Assembly (NCBI GenBank): GCA_964461455.1
Contig: CAYWUJ010000018.1
Span: 1 to 45,141, forward strand
Direction of reading: 5' to 3'
Source of the DNA: UBA1413 sp964461455
GTDB taxonomy: Bacteria > Bacteroidota > Bacteroidia > Bacteroidales > Prolixibacteraceae
Length of the DNA: 45,141 bases
In this document: positions 39,862 through 45,141 of the stretch, piece by piece
How positions within the stretch are numbered: the first letter of the stretch is position 1
Layout: each line of letters starts with the position of its first letter
The notes under the pieces: model-generated
What the model saw: the letters and a program-made list of their open reading frames with translations, nothing else
What the model was told of the DNA's origin: nothing
The model's database searches: none
Made by a program: the position numbers and the translations under genes

Positions 39862-41190
39862 ATGAAGATCTTACTGTTATTACTTCTTTTCCTGGCGACC
39901 CTGCAACCTGTCCGGGCACAAAAGAGAATGCCGGCGGGGAATCGGGCGGCAGTCACGGTTTCATCCAATGCAGAAGCCCTTTCAGGAATTGGATCGGAAA
40001 TCGTGGCTTCCCGGGAGGCTGTTGTCCTTTCCTCGGGAGCGGAAGATCGGCAATACTGGACGGAACTGGCCACCCGTATGGCGGCGCCGGTGCTGGAGAG
40101 AATGAGCCGGGGGGAGCTGGTCAGGGAGATGGCCCTGGAGGTGGCCCCGACGTGGGACAACCGCAATATCAGGGTCGCCTATATGGAGACCTTTGCCCGG
40201 CTGATGACCGGCATAGCCCCCTGGCTGGCTCTGGCCGATGATGACACGCCGGAAGGACGGCAGCGGCAGCAACTCCGCAAATGGGCCCTCCAATCCTATA
40301 AAAATGCCGTGGATCCCGATAGTCCCGACTGTCTCCTCTGGAAAGGGGAAGGGCAGATATTGGTCGATGCCGCTTTTCTGGCCGAGAGCTTCCTCAGGGC
40401 CCCACGGGCGCTCTGGGATCCCCTTGACCAGGTCACCAAATCAAGGTATATAGAAGCCTTCCGTGGCCTCCGCTCCATCAGACCCGCCTATTCCAACTGG
40501 ATCCTCTTCCGGGGAATGATCGAGGCTTTTTTCATCATGGCGGGAGAACCCCACGATGCCTATGCCATCGACGTGACTATCAGGAAAATGAACGAGTGGT
40601 ACCTGAGCGACGGGTGGTATTCCGACGGGACCGAATTTGCCATGGACTACTACAATGCCTATGTCATTCACCCCATGTACGTGGAAATTCTGGAAGTCAT
40701 GCGCGACCATAACATGGCATCGCCGGTCAGCTTTGATTTGGCCGTGGCCAGGATGCAGCGCTACAACCAGTTTATCGAGCGGTTGATTTCCCCGGAAGGG
40801 AGTTTTCCGGTTTTCGGGCGTTCTATCACTTACCGGATGGGGGCTTTTCAGACACTGGCGCTGTCGGCGTGGAAATACGGCCTGCCGGAAGGGATGACGA
40901 ACGGTCAGGTGCGCAGTGCGCTGACCGCCGTCATGCAACGACTGTTTTCGGTGCCCGGAAATTTCAATGACGCGGGGTACCTGACCCTGGGCTTTGCCGG
41001 CCACCAGCCCGGACTGGCCAACTCTTACACCAACAACGGCAGCGTTTACCTGACCTCAGTGGTCTTTCTGCCCCTGGGATTGCCGGCTGACCACCCCTTC
41101 TGGAGCGATGGCCCGGCGGACTGGACCTCCCGGAAAGCCTGGAACGGCCAGCCTTTTCCGATGGATAGGCATCAATCGCTCACCCGGTGA
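39862..41190 (+). CDS. DUF2264 family exported protein, probable glycoside hydrolase
   Basis: 442 aa with a signal peptide (MKILLLLLLFLATLQPVRAQ). The rest is alpha-helical, fitting the (alpha/alpha)6-barrel expected for DUF2264: conserved-looking parts include NRNIRVAYMETFARLMTGIAP, recognised by AYMETFARL, SNWILFRGMIEAFF, and DGWYSDGTEFAMDYYNAYVIHP, recognised by YSDGTEF and DYYNAYVIHP. Some DUF2264 proteins are, to my knowledge, classed with beta-glucuronidases in family GH154; this is from memory and needs checking. The setting between alpha-glucuronidase and GH43 genes supports a role on uronic-acid-decorated glycans. It is followed by the GH43 gene after 43 bases. Confidence 0.8.
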   Translation: MKILLLLLLFLATLQPVRAQKRMPAGNRAAVTVSSNAEALSGIGSEIVASREAVVLSSGAEDRQYWTELATRMAAPVLERMSRGELVREMALEVAPTWDNRNIRVAYMETFARLMTGIAPWLALADDDTPEGRQRQQLRKWALQSYKNAVDPDSPDCLLWKGEGQILVDAAFLAESFLRAPRALWDPLDQVTKSRYIEAFRGLRSIRPAYSNWILFRGMIEAFFIMAGEPHDAYAIDVTIRKMNEWYLSDGWYSDGTEFAMDYYNAYVIHPMYVEILEVMRDHNMASPVSFDLAVARMQRYNQFIERLISPEGSFPVFGRSITYRMGAFQTLALSAWKYGLPEGMTNGQVRSALTAVMQRLFSVPGNFNDAGYLTLGFAGHQPGLANSYTNNGSVYLTSVVFLPLGLPADHPFWSDGPADWTSRKAWNGQPFPMDRHQSLTR

Positions 41191-41233
41191 CCTGCACCTT
41201 CAGACTCCATCTTTAACCCATAAAACAGAGAAA

Positions 41234-42892
41234 ATGAACATAAAAAGAGCATTGGCCACCATGATGAGTCTCTGGCTTCTGGCGGGGTTCCCTGCCGGGG
41301 CGCAGCAGACCGGATCGTGGGGAGACCAGGGAAACGGCACTTATATCAATCCCATCCTGAATGCCGACTATTCCGATCCCGATGTGATCAGGGTGGCCGA
41401 AAAGTACTATATGATCTGTTCGGAATTCCATTTCATGGGGATGACCATCCAGGAATCTGACGACATGGTCAACTGGAAGATCGTGGGAAGGGTTTACGAT
41501 AAGCTTGATTTTCCTGCCTATGACAGGAATGAACGGTATGCCGGAGGCTCGTGGGCGCCGGCACTCCGCTGGCACGACGGCAAATTCTGGGTTTTCTTCT
41601 GCACGATCAATGAGGGGTTGTTCATGACGCAAGCATCTGATGCTGCAGGCCCCTGGGCTCCCCTGACCCTGGTCGAGGCAGTGGAGAAATGGGAGGACCC
41701 CTGTCCGTTCTGGGATGACGACGGCCAGGCCTATCTGGGGCACAGCGTTCATGGGGCGGGTCCCATCATCATCCACAAGATGAGTCCCGACGGCACCCGG
41801 CTGCTCGATGACGGCCGTACCGTATACACAGGTCCGGTGGCCGAGGGTACCAAAATCCACAAGTGGAACGGATGGTATTACATGAGTATCCCCGAGGGTG
41901 GCGTGGAAAGGGGCTGGCAGACCGTCCTCAGGTCGAAATCGATTTATGGGCCCTACGAAAAGAGGGTGGTCCTGGAAACCGGCAGCACTGCGGTCAACGG
42001 TCCCCACCAGGGCTCCATCGTCGATACCCCGGAAGGGGAGTGGTGGTTTTACCATTTCCAGGCTGCCGGTCCCGTGGGGAGGGTGATGCACCTGCAACCG
42101 GTACACTGGCACGACGGTTGGCCGGTCGTGGGTGTCGACATTGACCGCAACGGGATCGGGGAGCCTGTTTATGTGTGGAAGAAACCGGAAACGGGAAACC
42201 AGGGCACTATTTTGGCTCCACAGAGTGACGATGATTTCGGAACGGCGCAGCTGGGGCTGCAATGGCAGTGGAACCACAATCCTGCCGCGGATTTCTGGTC
42301 CCTTACCCGGAAGCCGGGATGGCTCAGCCTTACCGCCCTGCCGGCATCCGGTCTCAGGGAAGCCCGCAACACCCTTACCCAGAAGGTGATGGGACTCACC
42401 GGGGAAGCTGTCGTCAGAATGGATCCCTCGGCCATGACGCCCGGACAAAAGGCAGGTCTGGCCTGTATGTCGAATGTATTTCACAGCGCAGGCGTGGTCA
42501 ACAGGGAGGGAAGCCTCCATTTCTTTTTTGAGGGCACCGGGTTGACTTCACAGGAACTCCCCCTTAAAAAGGGCATCGTGTGGCTGAAAGTGAAACTCGA
42601 CCTGAAAAGCCAGAAGAACCAGTTTTTTTACAGCAGCAATAACAAGGAATTTTTACCCATCGGGGGAGAATTCCAGGCACGCTGGGGCCATTGGAAAGGC
42701 TCCAGGATAGCTCTCTTCAGCTATATGGAGAGCGAGGACGAACCCTTACAACCATCGGGCAGCACAGGCCTTTCCCCCGGCAACGGCCCTCATAGTGATG
42801 ACCATACAGCCGCGATATCTCCGGAAGCTCCTGTTCCGGGAGGAATTGCTGCCTTTGACTGGTTCAGGTATGATTATGATGGGCCCAAATGA
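41234..42892 (+). CDS. GH43 family glycoside hydrolase (probable beta-xylosidase/alpha-L-arabinofuranosidase)
   Basis: 552 aa from the ATG at 41234; a signal peptide ends near AGAQQ (residue 25). The five-bladed propeller (about 38-350) carries Asp48 (NADYSDPDV, base), Asp155 (KWEDPCPFW, pKa modulator) and Glu204 (PVAEGTKIHK, acid). A C-terminal beta-sandwich (about 375-552), the GH43 C-terminal or DUF1349-like module, follows. The closest remembered relatives are GH43 subfamily 12-type enzymes. Together with GH67 and the DUF2264 protein it should act on glucuronoxylan fragments in the periplasm. A low-complexity, proline- and glycine-rich stretch (about 510-540) interrupts the last module. 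Confidence 0.92.
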   Translation: MNIKRALATMMSLWLLAGFPAGAQQTGSWGDQGNGTYINPILNADYSDPDVIRVAEKYYMICSEFHFMGMTIQESDDMVNWKIVGRVYDKLDFPAYDRNERYAGGSWAPALRWHDGKFWVFFCTINEGLFMTQASDAAGPWAPLTLVEAVEKWEDPCPFWDDDGQAYLGHSVHGAGPIIIHKMSPDGTRLLDDGRTVYTGPVAEGTKIHKWNGWYYMSIPEGGVERGWQTVLRSKSIYGPYEKRVVLETGSTAVNGPHQGSIVDTPEGEWWFYHFQAAGPVGRVMHLQPVHWHDGWPVVGVDIDRNGIGEPVYVWKKPETGNQGTILAPQSDDDFGTAQLGLQWQWNHNPAADFWSLTRKPGWLSLTALPASGLREARNTLTQKVMGLTGEAVVRMDPSAMTPGQKAGLACMSNVFHSAGVVNREGSLHFFFEGTGLTSQELPLKKGIVWLKVKLDLKSQKNQFFYSSNNKEFLPIGGEFQARWGHWKGSRIALFSYMESEDEPLQPSGSTGLSPGNGPHSDDHTAAISPEAPVPGGIAAFDWFRYDYDGPK

Positions 42893-42919
42893 AGTTTTTT
42901 TTGTAATTAATCATACCGG

Positions 42920-42951
42920 TTTGTGTTTTATTCCGAAATACATTACCTTTG
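42920..42951 (+). promoter_or_regulatory. Cold-shock gene promoter (TTTG, 20 bases, TACCTTTG)
   Basis: The best promoter in the window: -33 TTTG (42920-42923) and -7 TACCTTTG (42944-42951) exactly 20 bases apart. It gives a very short leader of about 16 nt, unlike the long cspA leader of E. coli. Confidence 0.8.
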
Positions 42952-42973
42952 CGGCATCATTAATTTTATCATC

Positions 42974-43165
42974 ATGAAAAAAGGAACAGTAAAGTTCTTT
43001 AATCACACCAAAGGTTTTGGTTTTATTAAAGACGAAGAAACGTCCGAGGAGTATTTCGTGCACTCCACCGGACTGGTCGACCGGATTCGCGACAACGACG
43101 TGGTTACGTTTGATGTCGAACAAGGCCGGAAAGGTCCCAATGCAGTAAACGTAAAACTTGCATAA
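42974..43165 (+). CDS. Cold-shock domain protein
   Basis: Small RNA/DNA-binding protein, 63 aa, with the CSD fold. RNP1 is KGFGFIK and RNP2 is EYFVHST, both intact; the start MKKGTVKFFN is canonical. Upstream in-frame codons to 42923 lie within the promoter and are not translated. Lys/Thr-rich variant FNHTKGFGF replaces the more common FNxxKGFGF without loss of aromatic residues. A rho-independent terminator follows 28 bases after the stop, so the gene is monocistronic. Confidence 0.96.
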   Translation: MKKGTVKFFNHTKGFGFIKDEETSEEYFVHSTGLVDRIRDNDVVTFDVEQGRKGPNAVNVKLA

Positions 43166-43192
43166 GTTAAAATTTACCCATTAGACGTCATC

Positions 43193-43220
43193 AAAAGCTC
43201 TGCAACCGCAGGGCTTTTTT
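43193..43220 (+). terminator. Rho-independent terminator of the cold-shock gene
   Basis: AAAAGCTCTGC (43193-43203), loop AACC, then GCAGGGCTTTT (43208-43218): an 11-bp stem with one G/T wobble, running into a T-tract. Confidence 0.92.
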
Positions 43221-43295
43221 TATTATTGAAGGGAAATTTATGGGATTCTTCTCTCAAAAGGTTAATTTTAGCACCAGGTTAACTGTAATTTTTGA

Positions 43296-43350
43296 AATAG
43301 CCATGATCATTATATCACCAAAAGGAATGAGTAAACCAATCATGGCTATT
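43296..43350 (+). repeat. 12-bp inverted repeat upstream of the E2 catalytic-domain gene
   Basis: AATAGCCATGAT (43296-43307) and its exact complement (43339-43350) flank a 31-base spacer. It may form a large RNA hairpin in the leader or a pair of half-sites for a regulator. A -7-like TAATTTTA is at 43263-43270. The intergenic region totals 219 bases. Confidence 0.6.
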
Positions 43351-43356
43351 ACATGT

Positions 43357-43389
43357 GGCCGTTAAAAACTAACAATTTGTTCACATGAA
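43357..43389 (+). promoter_or_regulatory. 33-nt start-region element, copy 2 (before E2 catalytic-domain gene)
   Basis: Ungapped match of 28 of 33 bases to 7174-7206, in the same position relative to the start codon. The shared blocks are GGCCGTTAAAAAC, AACAA and TCACATGAA. Confidence 0.5.
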
Positions 43390-44200
43390 GAATAACTTAG
43401 ACCTGAACAATGAATGGCGGATGGTCGCGTCGGCTATTTATAAGAGACCCACTGATTCAAAGATTCTGGGACAATCAGAAGTGGATGTTACCGAGTTGGA
43501 GGCCTACATTGCTGAAAAGAGGAAGAGCGGGGTCAAGGTGACGCTGACGCAGGTGCTCACCCTGGCAGCAGCCCGGGCCTTACGGAGTGACGTGCCCGAA
43601 CTGAACGTTTACCTTCGCCGGGGAAAGATCGTCAAGCGTCCCTCGGTCGACGCCATGGTGAGTGTCCTTCTGGAAGGCTCGGAACTGGGATCCGTGAAGG
43701 TTCCCCATGCCGATCAGCTTACCATCGATGAGATGGCGCACTTCATTGCTTCAGAGATCAAAAAGGCCAGGTCGGGGAATGAGAATAAGACCATGGAAAT
43801 GAAGGGCAGACTGGCTGCCATTCCCTGGCCTTTCCGCGGTTGGATTTTCCAGCTGGTCAGAACATTCACCCAGAAATGGGGATTTTCGCTAACCCGGTTG
43901 GGACTGACGCCCCACAGCTTTGGATCTTTCATCGTATCCAATATTGGCACCCTGGGTCTTGACCTGGGCTTTCCTGCCCTGATGCCCACGTCGAACGTCT
44001 CTTTTGTCCTGATTCTCGGGGCTGTGAACAAAAAACCATGGGTGGTCAATGATGCCATTGTCGTCCGGAAAATCCTCACTATCGGAGCAGCCCTTGATCA
44101 CAGGGTGTGCGACGGTTCCCACGGAGGACGCCTCTTCCGCTCTCTCAAGTACTACATAAAAAACCCGGAACAACTCGACCTGAAACCTGACGTTTCATGA
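43385..44200 (+). CDS. Free-standing 2-oxoacid dehydrogenase E2 catalytic domain
   Basis: 271 aa with the chloramphenicol acetyltransferase-like fold of the E2 acyltransferase. The active-site motif DHRVCDGSHGG near residue 235 matches DHRxxDG, and FGSFIVSNIGTLGLDLGF contains the usual trimer-forming region. The lipoyl domain and the E1/E3-binding domain of true E2 proteins are absent, and no E1 or E3 gene is near. It is therefore unlikely to work in a normal dehydrogenase complex and may acylate another substrate or be regulatory. The stop overlaps the HD-hydrolase start by four bases (ATGA). Confidence 0.87.
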   Translation: MKNNLDLNNEWRMVASAIYKRPTDSKILGQSEVDVTELEAYIAEKRKSGVKVTLTQVLTLAAARALRSDVPELNVYLRRGKIVKRPSVDAMVSVLLEGSELGSVKVPHADQLTIDEMAHFIASEIKKARSGNENKTMEMKGRLAAIPWPFRGWIFQLVRTFTQKWGFSLTRLGLTPHSFGSFIVSNIGTLGLDLGFPALMPTSNVSFVLILGAVNKKPWVVNDAIVVRKILTIGAALDHRVCDGSHGGRLFRSLKYYIKNPEQLDLKPDVS

Positions 44201-44763
44201 GCGAAACCGATATCCTGGCCCATATGGTCCTGGCCCCCTATATCATTAAAGCCACTGCACTGATCAGCAATGAAAGGAAGGTGGGTGGCAACCAGTTCAG
44301 ACATGCTTTTGCTACGCTCGGGATTCTTCTTGATTATAAATATTTTTCCAGTTCCGTTTTGCTGAAGGCTTCCCTGATCCATGACCTGATTGAGGATGTT
44401 CCGGGGACCGACCTGGAGGAGTTGCGGTCGATTGACCACGAGGCCAATCAGGTCGTGGATCTGGTTCTGGAAGTGACACGGAAGCATTGTGAATTAAAAG
44501 CCGCATATCTGAATAACATTCTGACGAACGGATCACGGGAGGCCAAGATCCTTAAGGTTGCCGACCGCATCAGCAACCTGACCGACCTTCACCGCGATAT
44601 CTATTCCGAGGAGAAAATGCTGAAATACCTCAACGAAACCGAACAATATGTCGTTCCCATGGCCATAGAAGTCAATGATGATATGGTCAGGGAGCTGAGA
44701 GACCTGATTAAAAAACGGCGCGAATTGCTGGGATGCAAACTCTTTTCGAAGTCCCTGGGTTAA
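44197..44763 (+). CDS. HD-domain phosphohydrolase, RSH/SpoT-like (small alarmone hydrolase candidate)
   Basis: 188 aa with the HD metal site His36 (QFRHAFATL), His62-Asp63 (SLIHDLIED) and Asp123 (LKVADRISNL), plus the Glu66-Asp67 pair of the RSH family that distinguishes (p)ppGpp hydrolases from other HD proteins. No synthetase, TGS or ACT domain is present, so it resembles a stand-alone small alarmone hydrolase. Activity on ppGpp is an inference; other nucleotides are possible. It is translationally coupled to the E2 catalytic-domain gene. Confidence 0.83.
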   Translation: MSETDILAHMVLAPYIIKATALISNERKVGGNQFRHAFATLGILLDYKYFSSSVLLKASLIHDLIEDVPGTDLEELRSIDHEANQVVDLVLEVTRKHCELKAAYLNNILTNGSREAKILKVADRISNLTDLHRDIYSEEKMLKYLNETEQYVVPMAIEVNDDMVRELRDLIKKRRELLGCKLFSKSLG

Positions 44764-44813
44764 CCTCATATATTGGGTGACTGTTAACCATGATCGTGCC
44801 TTGGTGCATTCGG

Positions 44814-44843
44814 TTGTGTTGAGCTGAAACCTTCTTATATTTG
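44814..44843 (+). promoter_or_regulatory. Promoter of the PH-domain gene (TTG, 19 bases, TATATTTG)
   Basis: TATATTTG (44836-44843) is an exact -7 box; TTG at 44814-44816 lies 19 bases upstream. The ATG follows 12 bases after the box, so the leader is very short. Confidence 0.7.
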
Positions 44844-44855
44844 TATAAAAAAAAG

Positions 44856-45141
44856 ATGGGAAACTACGCCGACAATAACCTGCTCAAGGGTGAAAAGGTA
44901 GAATACGAAGCTTTCCTCCACTGGAAAATATTCGTCAGGCTTTCGGGTATTCTGACGCTTTTCATTTATCCTCTGGTGTTGAGAAGCACGAGTGAGTTTG
45001 TGATCACCAATATGAGGGTCATCATCAAGAGGGGGTGGATTTCGCGTTACACCTTCGAGATGAACCTTAACAAAATTGAAACGGTGAATGTGGACCAGTC
45101 GTTCTGGGGACGCATTTTTGGTTTTGGCACGATCACCATCA
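44856..45141 (+). CDS. Bacterial PH-domain membrane protein (DUF304/YdbT-like), 5' part
   Basis: Ninety-five codons are visible; the gene continues beyond the window. It begins MGNYADNNLLKGEKVEYEAF, then has a hydrophobic stretch (WKIFVRLSGILTLFIYPLVL) and the PH-like part FVITNMRVIIKRGWISRYTF and VNVDQSFWGRIFGFGTITI. The VDQS.xGRIFGFGTI pattern is the DUF304 signature. Function unknown; members are often membrane-associated and involved in cell-envelope stress. Confidence 0.85.
   Translation, partial: MGNYADNNLLKGEKVEYEAFLHWKIFVRLSGILTLFIYPLVLRSTSEFVITNMRVIIKRGWISRYTFEMNLNKIETVNVDQSFWGRIFGFGTITI

Noticed and set aside
41108..41233. N-terminal extension of the GH43 enzyme
   Set aside because: It overlaps the end of the DUF2264 gene and would bury the signal peptide.
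37584..42892. A full polysaccharide utilisation locus
   Set aside because: GH67, DUF2264 and GH43 are present, but there is no SusC, SusD, transporter or regulator in the window, so only a partial cluster can be claimed.

Overview
The window is about 45 kb of chromosome from a member of the Bacteroidota, most likely an anaerobic or facultative Bacteroidales-like bacterium. The evidence is the short Bacteroidetes-type primary sigma factor (286 aa), a PorP/SprF-family protein of the kind tied to type IX secretion, glucuronoxylan-degrading enzymes, and at least a dozen intergenic copies of the phylum-specific -7 promoter box TAnnTTTG at sensible distances from genes. The genes look like a conserved housekeeping backbone with one metabolic cluster and one polysaccharide cluster set into it. 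No tRNA, rRNA, CRISPR array, insertion sequence or phage gene was seen. No gene-free stretch exceeds 300 bases; the longest, 36367-36637, is described below.

Layout. 1-3750: 3' part of htpG, a shared terminator, then rpoD and an HtrA protease on the minus strand. 3939-6385: dapF and a LuxR-type two-component pair. 6539-11505: five plus-strand genes for a membrane-linked heterodisulfide-reductase-like (Hdr-like) redox complex. 11536-16701: malic enzyme, a LOG-family protein and gyrB, all minus. 16928-21836: a large TPR lipoprotein-like/secreted protein and a plugless TonB-receptor-like barrel, minus. 22034-26348: ftsE, a flavodiiron protein, mltG and a glycosyltransferase. 26570-30220: murB, udk, a Dabb protein, manA and engB. 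30297-33608: prs, rplY, pth, an S4 protein and a DCC protein, a typical Bacteroidota order. 33669-37519: amidase, lnt and a SprF-like gene. 37584-42892: alpha-glucuronidase (GH67) divergent from a DUF2264 protein and a GH43 enzyme. 42974-45141: cold-shock gene, a free-standing E2 catalytic domain, an RSH-like HD hydrolase and the start of a PH-domain protein.

How the parts fit. The Hdr-like cluster has two ferredoxin-like HdrC proteins, a degenerate HdrB, a minimal HdrA flavoprotein and a membrane protein that joins a cytochrome-b-like part to an HdrD-like part. It probably moves electrons between a soluble thiol, flavin or NADH partner and the quinone pool. The neighbouring malic enzyme and the flavodiiron protein fit an anaerobic, oxygen-detoxifying lifestyle. 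GH67, GH43 and the DUF2264 protein should strip and cut glucuronic-acid-decorated xylo-oligosaccharides; no SusC/SusD pair is in the window. Many genes concern the cell envelope (dapF, murB, mltG, amidase, lnt, ftsE).

The most interesting material lies in (i) the unusual Hdr-like complex, (ii) structured RNA leaders in front of gyrB and rplY, (iii) a 33-nt element shared by the starts of two distant genes, (iv) perfect inverted repeats in several intergenic regions, and (v) a compact folded-looking element at 36375-36490.
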